From positions 186,001 to 250,000 of the forward strand of contig NZ_JYKA01000001.1 of the NCBI RefSeq assembly GCF_001676875.1: a stretch of DNA of 64,000 nt, read 5' to 3'. A program made the position numbers and the translations under genes. Below the pieces are notes generated by a model. The model searched no databases. It was not told where the DNA came from and saw only the letters and a program-made list of their open reading frames with translations. The stretch's first letter is position 1, and every line of letters begins with the position of its first letter. This stretch comes from Chromobacterium subtsugae. Lineage in GTDB: Bacteria; Pseudomonadota; Gammaproteobacteria; Burkholderiales; Chromobacteriaceae. Of the stretch, positions 44,666-53,157 are shown one piece after another.

Positions 44666-45565
44666 TCATTTCTGCGTCGGCGCCGGCAGGTTGAGCAGCA
44701 TGCCGCCGCCTTCGCCGCCGCCCACCACGCTGGGCATCTGGCCGTTCCATTTGTCTATGTAGGCGCGCTGCAGCTTCAGCCTTTCCCAGGCCAGCAGCCT
44801 GTCATCCAGCGACGAGGCCAGCGCGCGGTTGGCGGCCGCCTCGCCCTCGGCGATGGCCACTTTCTTGCGAGCTTCGGCGGTGGCGGCGCGCACTTCGTTC
44901 TCGGTGCGGATGGAGTCCTGAATCGCCTTGGTCTTGGCGTTCACCGCATTGGCCAGCTCCGGCGGCGGCCTGAGCGCGCCCACCAGGCCGAACTGCTGGA
45001 TAGACACGCCTATCGGCATGGTGCGCCGGTTCAGCTCCGCCGCCACCCGGCCGAGAAACTCTTCCTTCTTCACGCCGTTGACGTCGTCGAAGCTGTATTC
45101 CGATCCCAGCGCCACCACGATGTTGCGCGCGGTGTCGCGCAGGTAGCCGTGGGTCCAGTTGGAAATGTCGTCGGCGCGGAAGCGGGTGTAGAACTCCGGC
45201 ACCTTGTCGGCGCGCAGCAGATAGGACACCGCCACGTCTATCGAAACCGGCACCGAATCCTTGGTGTTGAAGCTCAGCTCCTCGTTGGCGGCGCTGCCTT
45301 CGGTGGCCGAGCGGGTCCATACTTCGCGCTGGACGAAGGTGGGATACACCACCACCACGCTCTGGATGGGATTGAAGAACACGAAGCCGGTCACCACGTT
45401 TTCCTTGCTGATACCGCGGTCCACCAGCCGGTTGATCTTGATGCCGGTATAGCCGGGATTGATCACCGTCCAGCTCAGCACCGATTTCTCCAGCACATTC
45501 CCCAAGATGACCAGCGTCAGCAGGCCGCCGGCTATTTTCAACAATAATCGCGTCAATGGTTGCAT
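44666..45565 (-). CDS. SPFH/band 7 membrane-anchored protein (prohibitin-like)
   Basis: The 299-residue protein starts at ATG 45565 (GGGG 7 nt upstream; the TTG two codons earlier is not needed). One N-terminal helix (LLLKIAGGLLTLVILGNVL) is followed by an SPFH domain: VINPGYTGIKINRL, VPVSIDVAVSYLLRADKVPEFY and LGRVAAELNRRTMPIGVSIQQFGLVG. The C-terminal half is a long coiled coil (AKTKAIQDSIRTENEVRAATAEARKKVAIAEGEAAANRAL). SPFH proteins form large membrane cages around proteases or signalling proteins. It is divergent from an hflK-hflC pair. Confidence 0.85.
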   Translation of the reverse strand: MQPLTRLLLKIAGGLLTLVILGNVLEKSVLSWTVINPGYTGIKINRLVDRGISKENVVTGFVFFNPIQSVVVVYPTFVQREVWTRSATEGSAANEELSFNTKDSVPVSIDVAVSYLLRADKVPEFYTRFRADDISNWTHGYLRDTARNIVVALGSEYSFDDVNGVKKEEFLGRVAAELNRRTMPIGVSIQQFGLVGALRPPPELANAVNAKTKAIQDSIRTENEVRAATAEARKKVAIAEGEAAANRALASSLDDRLLAWERLKLQRAYIDKWNGQMPSVVGGGEGGGMLLNLPAPTQK

Positions 45566-45794
45566 CGACAAGCCCCTTCAGGCAGGCAACGCATGTCCGG
45601 CGCCCTTCGCCGGCTGCGGCCCGGCAGCCAGCATACGTCCGCGCCGCGCAAATATGCAATTAAGATAGAAGGCGCCGCCATCATTGCCATTCCCTGCCGC
45701 GGATCATCGACTAAATTGGCAATAGATGTCATCCGTTTGGCATCCACCGCGTTAAACCACACATACACCGTGGTCAAAATATCAAGAGCCCGCC

Positions 45795-46832
45795 ATGCCC
45801 AGCCAGCCTCCACAGCCCAAAAACCATGACTCCTCCATGGACAGCTCCGCCGCCGCCCTGCGCCAGCGCCTGGACCACGCCCTGCAATTGCTGGGCATGC
45901 GCGGCAAGGGCCTGTTGCTGCTCGGCGGCCTGCTGGCGGCCGGCTGGCTCGCCTCCGGCATCTACCGGGTGGAGCCGGACGAACAAGGCGTGGTGCAGCG
46001 CTTCGGCCGCTGGAGCGACACCACCTCGGCCGGCCTGCATTACCACCTGCCCTGGCCGGTGGAAACCATCCAGCTGCCCAAAGTCACCCAGATCAAACAG
46101 CTGAAACTGGCCAATTTGTACGAGGGCTCGCCGCCCGACGCCGCCGACCCGCGCGAGAAACAGATGCTGACCGGCGACGAAAACATCGTCGAGGCCGACT
46201 GCGCGGTGTTCTGGCGCATCAAGGACGCCGGCCGCTTCCTGTTCAGCGCCAAGGAGCCGGAGCAGGCGCTGCGCATCACCGCCGAGGGCGCGCTGCGCGA
46301 AGTGATCTCGCACACCCCCATCCAGGCGTCCATGTCCAACCGCCGCCAGCAGGTGGCCGAAGAAACCCGCGGCCTGATCCAGCAGCGGCTGGACGCGCAG
46401 CAGGCCGGCATCCTGATCACCCAGGTGCAGCTGCAGCGCGTGGACCCGCCGGCGGCGGTGATCGACGCCTTCAACGACGTGCAGCGCGCCCGCGCCGACC
46501 AGGAGCGCGCCCGCAACGAGGCGCAGGCCTACAGCAACGACATACTGCCCAAGGCGCGCGGCGAGGCCGAGCGCATCCGCCAGGAGGCCGAGGCCTACCG
46601 CAGCCAGGTGGTCAACCTGGCCCAGGGCGAGGCCAAGCGCTTCGACTCGGTATACCAGACCTACGCCCAGGCCAAGGACGTCACCGCCTGGCGGCTGTAC
46701 CTGGAAAGCATGGACGACATGCTGAAGAAGGCCAGCAAGGTGGTGATAGACGGCAGCGGCAAGAACGGCAGCGGCGTGCTGCCGCTGCTGCAATTGCAGG
46801 ACAAACCCAAGGCCGGCAAGGAGAACCGCTGA
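45795..46832 (+). CDS. HflK-like SPFH protein
   Basis: HflK with HflC forms a membrane cage around the FtsH protease. The 345-residue protein has one N-terminal helix (KGLLLLGGLLAAGWLASGI), then SPFH (VEPDEQGVVQRFGRWSDTTSAGLHYHLPWPVETI in outline, residues 58-91) and a helical coil rich in Arg/Glu (residues 220-300). The Gly-rich cytoplasmic N-terminus of standard HflK is missing, so this may be a second, specialised copy. Its stop shares one base with the hflC start (TGATG). Confidence 0.85.
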   Translation: MPSQPPQPKNHDSSMDSSAAALRQRLDHALQLLGMRGKGLLLLGGLLAAGWLASGIYRVEPDEQGVVQRFGRWSDTTSAGLHYHLPWPVETIQLPKVTQIKQLKLANLYEGSPPDAADPREKQMLTGDENIVEADCAVFWRIKDAGRFLFSAKEPEQALRITAEGALREVISHTPIQASMSNRRQQVAEETRGLIQQRLDAQQAGILITQVQLQRVDPPAAVIDAFNDVQRARADQERARNEAQAYSNDILPKARGEAERIRQEAEAYRSQVVNLAQGEAKRFDSVYQTYAQAKDVTAWRLYLESMDDMLKKASKVVIDGSGKNGSGVLPLLQLQDKPKAGKENR

Positions 46833-47710
46833 TGGACAAGCAATGGCGCGGAATCGGCTGGGTGGCCGGCATCGCCGCGGTCTGGCTGGCGCTGTCGGCG
46901 CAGTACACGCTGAACGAGGGGCAAAAGGCGCTAGTGGTGCGGCTGGGCGCGCCAGTCAACGTGGACGGCGAGCCGGGGCTGAAATTCAAGCTTCCGCTGA
47001 TCGATAGCGTACAGTACTACGACACCCGGCTGCAGATGCTGGCCCCGCCGCCGGAACAGGTGATCCTGGGCGACGAGAAGCGGCTGGAGGTGGAAACCTA
47101 CACCCGCTACCGCATCGCCGACACGCTGCGCTTCTACCAGGCGCTGCGCACCGAGGAGCAGGCGCGCGCGCAGCTGACCCAACTGGTGAGCACCTCGCTC
47201 AGGCGCGAGCTGGGCAAGGCGCCGCTGTCAGACCTGCTGTCGCCGCGCCGCCTCGCCATCGTCGCGCGCATCCAGCAGGAGGTGACCGAACGCGCCCGCC
47301 CGCTGGGGCTGGACGTGACCGAGGTGCAGCTGCACCGCGCCGATCTGCCGCTGGAAACCAGCCAGGCGATTTACGACCGGATGAAATCGGCCCGCCAGCA
47401 GGAGGCCAAGGAATTGCGCGCCCAAGGCGCGGAATGGGCGCAGCAGATCCAGGCCAAGGCCGACCGCGACCGCACCGTGATCCTGTCCGAAGCGCAGCGG
47501 CAAAGCGCCATCACCCACGGCGAGGCCGACGCCGAGGCTGGCCGCATCTTGGCCCAGGCCTTCAGCAAGGACCCGAAGTTCTACAAGTTCTACCGTTCGC
47601 TGCAAACCTACCGCCAGTCGCTGGCCGACTCGGCGCCGGTGCTGGTGCTGTCGCCCGATTCGGCACTGCTGCGCGACCTGAAAAACGGCCCGGCGGGCGG
47701 CAAGCCATGA
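46832..47710 (+). CDS. HflC-like SPFH protein
   Basis: The 292-residue protein begins with a membrane helix (GWVAGIAAVWLALSAQYTL) followed by the SPFH core TLNEGQKALVVRLGAPV, EPGLKFKLPLIDSVQYYDTRLQ and VETYTRYRIADTLRFYQALR. IYDRMKSARQQEAKELRAQGAEWAQQIQAKADRDRT is the HflC family signature stretch. It is 1 bp into hflK and overlaps the NRAMP-like gene by 4 bp (ATGA), so the three genes are probably translated together. Confidence 0.9.
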   Translation: MDKQWRGIGWVAGIAAVWLALSAQYTLNEGQKALVVRLGAPVNVDGEPGLKFKLPLIDSVQYYDTRLQMLAPPPEQVILGDEKRLEVETYTRYRIADTLRFYQALRTEEQARAQLTQLVSTSLRRELGKAPLSDLLSPRRLAIVARIQQEVTERARPLGLDVTEVQLHRADLPLETSQAIYDRMKSARQQEAKELRAQGAEWAQQIQAKADRDRTVILSEAQRQSAITHGEADAEAGRILAQAFSKDPKFYKFYRSLQTYRQSLADSAPVLVLSPDSALLRDLKNGPAGGKP

Positions 47711-48960
47711 GCGGGGCCGACATGTCGCTGCCACCGTCGACGCTGCGCCGCCTGCGCCACCTGCTGGCCGCGCTTGGCCCCGGCCTGGTGGTGATGCTGG
47801 CCGACACCGAAACCGGCAGCGTGATCGCCGCCGCCCAAAGCGGCGCGCACTGGGGCTACCGGATGCTGCCGCTGCTGCTGTTGCTGATCCCGCTGCTGTA
47901 CATGGTGCAGGAGCTGACGATACGGCTGGCGCTGGGCACCGGCAAAAGCTACGGGGAGCTGGTGCGCCGGCGCTGGGGCCGCCGGGCCGAGCGGGCCTCC
48001 GCCTCGGTGCTGCTGCTCAGCTGCCTGGGGGCGCTGGCCACCCAGCTGAGCGGCCTGGCCGGCGTCGGCCAGCTGTTCGGCATCCCGGTGTGGCAAACCA
48101 TCAGCCTGCTGGGCGCGCTGATTTTCCTCATGGTGTGCACCGGCAGCTACCGCTCGGTGGAGCGCACCGCCATCGCGCTAGGGGTGTTCGAACTGGCCTT
48201 CCTGGCCGAAGCCTGGCTGGCCAAACCCGATCCGGCCCAGATGCTGGCGCAGCTGACCCAACTGCCGCTGGGTAATCACGATTTCCTGCTGCTGGCCGCC
48301 GCCAATATCGGCACCTGCATCATGCCCTGGACCATTTGCTACCAGCAGTCGGCCTTGCTGGACAAGGGCCTGACGCTGGCCGACCTCAGGCCGGCGCGGC
48401 TGGACACCCTGCTGGGCGCCATCCTGTGCCAGGTGATCACCGCCGGCATCCTGATCGCCGCCGCGGTCGCCTTCGGCCATGGCGGCGGCGGCGCCAGCCT
48501 GGACACCATTCCGCAGCTGGCCGGCGGCTTCACCCGCCTGCTGGGCCCGGCCGGCGGCCGGCTGCTGTTCGCGCTGGCACTGTCCGGCGGCGCGCTGGTG
48601 GCTACCATCGTGGTGTGCCTGACCAGCGCCTGGGCGCTGGGCGAATTGGCGGGCAAGCGCGAATCGCTGGCGCGGCGTCCGCTGGAGGCGCCGTGGTTTT
48701 ACGGCAGCTTCGCGCTGATGCTGATCGGCACCGGCGCGCTGGTGTCGTCCGGCGTCAACCTGGTCAAGCTGTCCATCGCCACCTCGGTCGCCAACGCGCT
48801 CTTGCTGCCGGCGATGCTGGCCGGCCTGTACTGGCTGGCCAGCCGCGAGCTGCCGCCCGCGCTCAAGCCCGGACGCGGCTACCGCCTGCTGCTGGCCCTG
48901 TTGTTTTTGTTGATCGGCGGCTTCAGCCTCTACTCCGGCATCGCCGGCAGCCTGGACTGA
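47707..48960 (+). CDS. NRAMP-related membrane transporter with non-standard metal motifs
   Basis: The 417-residue protein has about eleven helices and the LeuT-type NRAMP layout. GPGLVVMLADTETGSVIAAAQSG lies where NRAMP proteins have GPG...DPGN in helix 1, and NIGTCIMPWTICYQQS where they have the MPH motif in helix 6. Thus the metal-binding Asp-Pro-Gly-Asn is replaced by Asp-Thr-Glu-Thr, and the His by Trp. Family assignment is clear but the substrate may not be manganese or iron. It overlaps hflC and precedes a TerC-type protein by 21 bp. Confidence 0.8.
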   Translation: MSGADMSLPPSTLRRLRHLLAALGPGLVVMLADTETGSVIAAAQSGAHWGYRMLPLLLLLIPLLYMVQELTIRLALGTGKSYGELVRRRWGRRAERASASVLLLSCLGALATQLSGLAGVGQLFGIPVWQTISLLGALIFLMVCTGSYRSVERTAIALGVFELAFLAEAWLAKPDPAQMLAQLTQLPLGNHDFLLLAAANIGTCIMPWTICYQQSALLDKGLTLADLRPARLDTLLGAILCQVITAGILIAAAVAFGHGGGGASLDTIPQLAGGFTRLLGPAGGRLLFALALSGGALVATIVVCLTSAWALGELAGKRESLARRPLEAPWFYGSFALMLIGTGALVSSGVNLVKLSIATSVANALLLPAMLAGLYWLASRELPPALKPGRGYRLLLALLFLLIGGFSLYSGIAGSLD

Positions 48961-48981
48961 CGCCCCGCGCCGGATGAATCC

Positions 48982-50067
48982 ATGGAACCCGACAGCCTCG
49001 CCCACGCCTTCGGCCTGACTTTCCAGGTCTCGTTTCTGGACCTGATCCTCAGCGGCGACAACGCGCTGGTGATTGCGCTGGCCTGCCGCGCGCTGCCGCA
49101 GGAGCTGCGCCGCCGCGCAGTGCTGTGGGGCACCGGCTTCGCCATCGCGCTGCGCCTGCTGCTCACCGCGCTCACCGGCGTGCTGCTGATGGTGCCGACG
49201 CTCAAGCTGATCGGCGCCGCCGTCCTGCTGGCGATCGCCATCCAGCTGCTGCTGGGCGACGACAGCGCGGACGACGACGGCGCGCGGCTGGCGGAACAGG
49301 CCGGCCACAGCCGGCAGCTATGGAACGCGGTGACGCTGGTGGTCAGCGCCGACCTGGCGCTGAGCCTGGACAATGTGGTGGCGCTGGCCGCCGCCGCCCA
49401 GGGCAGCCTGCTGTTCCTGCTGTTCGGCCTGCTGCTGAGCGTGCCGCTCTTGATGTACGGCAGCCTGCTGCTGTCGCGGCTGATGGACGACTATCCGCTG
49501 CTGATCCCGGCCGGCGCGGCGGTGCTGGGCTGGCTGGCCGGCAGCCTGGCGGTGAGCGACCCCTTGTGGAACGACTGGGTCGCCGCGCAAGCGCCGGCGC
49601 TGCAGATCGCGGTGCCGCTGCTCGCTACGGTCTTCGTGCTGGTGGAAAGCCGCATCATCCGCGAACAACGGCAGCGCCTGCCCGCGTTGCCGCCGCTGCA
49701 GCTGCTGGCCCCGCTCACCCGCCGCCTGGCCATGCTGGGCGAGGCCGGCATCGCCGGCGAGCCATCGCCCTCTCCCATCGCGCCGCCCGAACCGGCCATA
49801 GCCGCAGCCGCACCGCCCGCCGCCTGCGCCGAAACGCCCGCCGCGGCGGCGCTAGAGGAAAGCGCGGCTGTCCTCCAGCCGCGCCAGCCCGCGGCGATAG
49901 ACGAGGAAGCAGGCGACGACGATGCCAGCCTCAGCCCGCCGCTCAAGGCGCTGGTGCTGGCGGCGGCCGTCATCGGCGCGCTGGCGCTGGCCTGGCTGGC
50001 CTGGCACCTGCTTAGCCAGGGCTTTCTGCCCACGCCCAGCCACCACCCGGCGGCGCCGCGCCATTGA
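48982..50067 (+). CDS. TerC family integral membrane protein
   Basis: The 361-residue protein has a TerC/YjbE core of about seven helices (residues 1-240). The two intramembrane metal motifs are present: FLDLILSGDNALVIALACR and SADLALSLDNVVALAAAAQGS, in which the Asp and Asn residues form the ion path. Some TerC relatives export manganese. A 110-residue Pro/Ala/Glu-rich tail ends in a further hydrophobic helix (ALVLAAAVIGALALAWLAWHLL), which is unusual for the family. It is the last gene of the hflK-hflC-NRAMP-like group. Confidence 0.85.
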   Translation: MEPDSLAHAFGLTFQVSFLDLILSGDNALVIALACRALPQELRRRAVLWGTGFAIALRLLLTALTGVLLMVPTLKLIGAAVLLAIAIQLLLGDDSADDDGARLAEQAGHSRQLWNAVTLVVSADLALSLDNVVALAAAAQGSLLFLLFGLLLSVPLLMYGSLLLSRLMDDYPLLIPAGAAVLGWLAGSLAVSDPLWNDWVAAQAPALQIAVPLLATVFVLVESRIIREQRQRLPALPPLQLLAPLTRRLAMLGEAGIAGEPSPSPIAPPEPAIAAAAPPAACAETPAAAALEESAAVLQPRQPAAIDEEAGDDDASLSPPLKALVLAAAVIGALALAWLAWHLLSQGFLPTPSHHPAAPRH

Positions 50068-50343
50068 CGCGCGCTGGCGGCGCGCCCGGATGGTCTGCAT
50101 CTGGTCTGTTCGATGCGCCGCCAACGCGTGCCTACCCGCTCCCGTCCGCCGCCGCCGCGCGGTAACTTGACGCAAACGCGCCACACTTTTCCAGCGCCAC
50201 TCCCGCATTTTCCACCCCAATTCTGCGTGAATTCGTCCTTGCCGCCAGCGCTTTCGCCGCAATGCAGCATTCTCCGCAAGTCCTTGTCTCCCAATCCCCT
50301 TCTTAAGCAAAGCCGTCAAATCGGCTGTTTCATCCCGCTTTCG

Positions 50344-50389
50344 CCCTGACAAAAAGAACAGGGGCATTTTTAATCCTAACCGCTACATT
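50344..50389 (+). promoter_or_regulatory. Predicted chitinase promoter with LuxR-type box
   Basis: At 50344-50363 CCCTG and CAGGG frame a 10-bp centre, the same CCTG-N10-CAGG design as the box before vioA. A -10-like TACATT lies at 50384-50389, 20 bp after the box, also as at vioA. Transcription would start near 50396, 70 nt before the chitinase GTG. Quorum control of chitinase is established for C. violaceum; this site is inferred. The inverted repeat could instead be a weak terminator of the upstream operon, since T residues follow. Confidence 0.55.
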
Positions 50390-50465
50390 CCATTTGTTAA
50401 TACCACTTAAATACAACTAGCCGTATCTTTCACAGCCTCACCCACACTTAGAACAGGAGGAAAGC

Positions 50466-52850
50466 GTGAGCAAAACCCTGATGTTCCTGAAAGGCGGGTT
50501 GGCCGCCGGCGCGCTGGGCGGCGCCGCCTTGCTGGCCAGCCACGGCGCCGTCACCGGCAGCCCCTTCCAGCCGACGCAAGCGTCGTGGCTGGTCAAGACC
50601 GCCGACGCCACCTGCACCGATCCCGCCTGGAGCGCGGCCACCGTCTACACCGGCGGCCAGCGCGTCAGCTACCAGAACCAGACCTGGCAGGCCAAATGGT
50701 GGACGCAGGGCAACACCCCGGCCGCCGGCGACGCCAGCCCGTGGCAGCTGATCGGCCAGTGCGGCGGCGGCAATCCCAATCCGCCACCCGACCCACCGCT
50801 GGTGCAAGTGCCCGCCCCCACCGGCAACGCGCTGTGCCGCCCCGAAGCGCTGGCGCAGACCCCCAGCGTCGACGTGCCCTACTGCGCGGCCTACAAGCAG
50901 GGCGGCGCGGAACAACTGGCCAACGGCAGCCGCCGCCGCATCATCGGCTACTTCACCAGCTGGCGCACCGGCAAGGACGGCAGCCCGGCCTATCTGGTGA
51001 ACAATATTCCCTGGGGCAAGCTCACCCACATCAACTACGCCTTCGCCCATGTCGACGGCAACAATCAGCTGTCGGTCAACGACAGCGCCGCCGGCAATCC
51101 AGCCACCGACATGACATGGCCGGGCGTGGCCGGCGCCGAGATGGACGCCAGCCTGCCCTACAAAGGCCATTTCAACCTGTTGACCCAGTACAAGCGCAAA
51201 TACCCGGGCGTGAAGACGCTGATCTCGGTGGGCGGCTGGGCCGAAACCGGCGGCTATTTCGACGCCAGCGGCAAGCGCGTGGCCAGCGGCGGCTTCTACA
51301 GCATGACCGTCAACGCCGACGGCACCGTCAACCAGGCCGGCATCAACGCCTTCTCCGACTCTGCCGTCGCCTTCCTGCGCAAGTACGGCTTCGACGGCGT
51401 CGACATCGATTTCGAATACCCGACCTCGATGAGCAACGCCGGCAATCCGCTGGACTGGAGCTTCTCCAACGCCCGCCTCGGCTCGCTGACCAAGGGCTAT
51501 GTGGCGCTGCTGCAAACGCTGCGCGACCGGCTGGACCGCGCCGCCGCCCAGGACGGCCATTACTACCAGATCACCGCCGCGGTACCAGCCTCCGGCTACC
51601 TGCTGCGCGGCATGGAAACCTTCCAGGGCTTGAAGTACCTGGACTTCGTCAACGTGATGTCGTATGACCTGCACGGTGCCTGGAACCGCTTCGTCGGCCC
51701 CAACGCCGCGCTGTACGACGACGGCAAGGACGCCGAACTGACGTTCTGGAACGTCTACGGCACCGCGCAGTACGGCAATATCGGCTACCTCAACACCGAC
51801 TGGGCCTACCATTACTACCGCGGCGGCTTGCCGGCTTCGCGCGTCAACATGGGCGTGCCCTACTACACCCGCGGCTGGAAAAACGTCACCGGCGGCAGCA
51901 ACGGCCTGTGGGGCAGCGCAGTGGGCAGCAACTGCCCGACCGGCCTGACGGAGTGCGGCGACGGCGCGGTGGGCATCGACAACATCTGGCATGATCTGGA
52001 CGACAACGGCAAGGAGATCCCGGGCGGCTCCAATCCGATGTGGCACGCCAAGAACCTGGAAAAAGGCATAGCCGGCAGCTACCTCGCGTCCTACGGCATC
52101 GACACCAGCCAGCCGATCAACCAGCTCACCGGCAGCTACCAGCGCAACTACAACGCCACCCTGACCGCGCCGTGGCTGTGGAACGCCAGCAAGAACGTGT
52201 TCCTGTCCACCGAGGACGAACAGTCCATCGCGCAGAAGGCGGCCTGGATCGACGCCAACAACATCGGGGGCGTGATGTTCTGGGAGCTGGCCGGCGACTA
52301 CGACTGGAACGCGCAGCGCAACGGCGGCCAGGGCGAATACTTCATCGGCAACACCCTGACCAACCTGCTGTACAACACCTTCAGCCAGCCGGCCAAGGTC
52401 AGCGCCCGCCGCGCCGACGCCGCGCCGGCTCCGACTGCGGCCATCGATGTCGGCTTCAGCCTGGGCAACTTCGCGCTGGGCGACAACAACTATCCGATCA
52501 ACCCCAAGCTCACCATCGTCAACCGTTCGCAAACCACGCTGCCCGGCGGCACCGAGTTCCAGTTCGACGTGCCGACCTCGGCCCCGGCCAATATCGCCGA
52601 CCAGTCCGGTTTCGGACTCAAGGTGATCAGCACCGGCCACAGCGGCAGCAATGTCGGCGGCCTGAAGGGCGACTTCAACCGCGTGTCGGTGAAGCTGCCC
52701 AGTTGGCAGAGCCTGGCGGCCGGCCAGAGCGTGACGCTGGACGTGGTGTACTACCTGCCGATCTCCGGCCCCAGCCATTACACGGTGGGCCTGAACGGCA
52801 AAACCTACGCCATCCGCGACGAGGCGCCCTACCTGCCCTACCTGAAATAA
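50466..52850 (+). CDS. Secreted GH18 chitinase with chitin-binding domain
   Basis: The 794-residue enzyme hydrolyses chitin. GTG start at 50466 has AGGAGG 6 nt upstream. After a signal-like start (LKGGLAAGALGGAALLASHG) come a CBM5/12 chitin-binding module (about residues 45-100: CTDPAWSAATVYTGGQRVSYQNQTWQAKWWTQG in outline), a Pro linker, and a GH18 domain (about 155-620). The catalytic motif is DGVDIDFEYP near residue 320, with IGYFTSWR, LISVGGWAE, VMSYDLHGAW and FWELAGDYDW, as in ChiC/ChiA types. The C-terminal 150 residues are a further carbohydrate-binding-type sandwich. Upstream is a LuxR-type box. Confidence 0.95.
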   Translation: MSKTLMFLKGGLAAGALGGAALLASHGAVTGSPFQPTQASWLVKTADATCTDPAWSAATVYTGGQRVSYQNQTWQAKWWTQGNTPAAGDASPWQLIGQCGGGNPNPPPDPPLVQVPAPTGNALCRPEALAQTPSVDVPYCAAYKQGGAEQLANGSRRRIIGYFTSWRTGKDGSPAYLVNNIPWGKLTHINYAFAHVDGNNQLSVNDSAAGNPATDMTWPGVAGAEMDASLPYKGHFNLLTQYKRKYPGVKTLISVGGWAETGGYFDASGKRVASGGFYSMTVNADGTVNQAGINAFSDSAVAFLRKYGFDGVDIDFEYPTSMSNAGNPLDWSFSNARLGSLTKGYVALLQTLRDRLDRAAAQDGHYYQITAAVPASGYLLRGMETFQGLKYLDFVNVMSYDLHGAWNRFVGPNAALYDDGKDAELTFWNVYGTAQYGNIGYLNTDWAYHYYRGGLPASRVNMGVPYYTRGWKNVTGGSNGLWGSAVGSNCPTGLTECGDGAVGIDNIWHDLDDNGKEIPGGSNPMWHAKNLEKGIAGSYLASYGIDTSQPINQLTGSYQRNYNATLTAPWLWNASKNVFLSTEDEQSIAQKAAWIDANNIGGVMFWELAGDYDWNAQRNGGQGEYFIGNTLTNLLYNTFSQPAKVSARRADAAPAPTAAIDVGFSLGNFALGDNNYPINPKLTIVNRSQTTLPGGTEFQFDVPTSAPANIADQSGFGLKVISTGHSGSNVGGLKGDFNRVSVKLPSWQSLAAGQSVTLDVVYYLPISGPSHYTVGLNGKTYAIRDEAPYLPYLK

Positions 52851-52853
52851 GCC

Positions 52854-53069
52854 TCAACCGGCCCGCAGCCGCGGGCCGCCGCGTTTCTCTTGTTCCCTCG
52901 TTCCGGCCGGGCTCTCCCGGCCGCTTTTTTTCTCCGCGGCCGCCGCCTCCTGCGGCCATTGCATCACTTCGCGCAGCTGGGCCAGCGCCCGCAGCGGCGA
53001 GACTCCGAAGCGGGATGGTTGGCGCGACAGATAGTCTTGGTAATAACGGGCGAGATCATCGGCGTTCAT
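52854..53069 (-). CDS. Small hypothetical protein
   Basis: AAGGAG lies 6 nt before an ATG encoding 71 residues, starting MNADDLARYYQDYLSRQPSRFG and followed by PLRALAQLREVMQWPQEAAAAEKK; the end is charged and disordered. The helical N-terminal half is soluble. I recognise no family. It is tail-to-tail with the chitinase (3 bp apart), and no separate terminator is visible. Confidence 0.6.
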   Translation of the reverse strand: MNADDLARYYQDYLSRQPSRFGVSPLRALAQLREVMQWPQEAAAAEKKSGRESPAGTREQEKRGGPRLRAG

Positions 53070-53157
53070 GCTGGACTCCTTGCAGTGGAGCCGCTATTGT
53101 CACGCTGATAACATGAAGAAAAAATTGCTGAACTTAACCAAATAAATTTCCTCTTTT

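Noticed and set aside
50344-50364. Inverted repeat before the chitinase read as a terminator
   Set aside because: The stem is only 5 bp with a 10-nt loop, weak for a terminator, and the spacing matches the vioA box; the alternative cannot be fully excluded.
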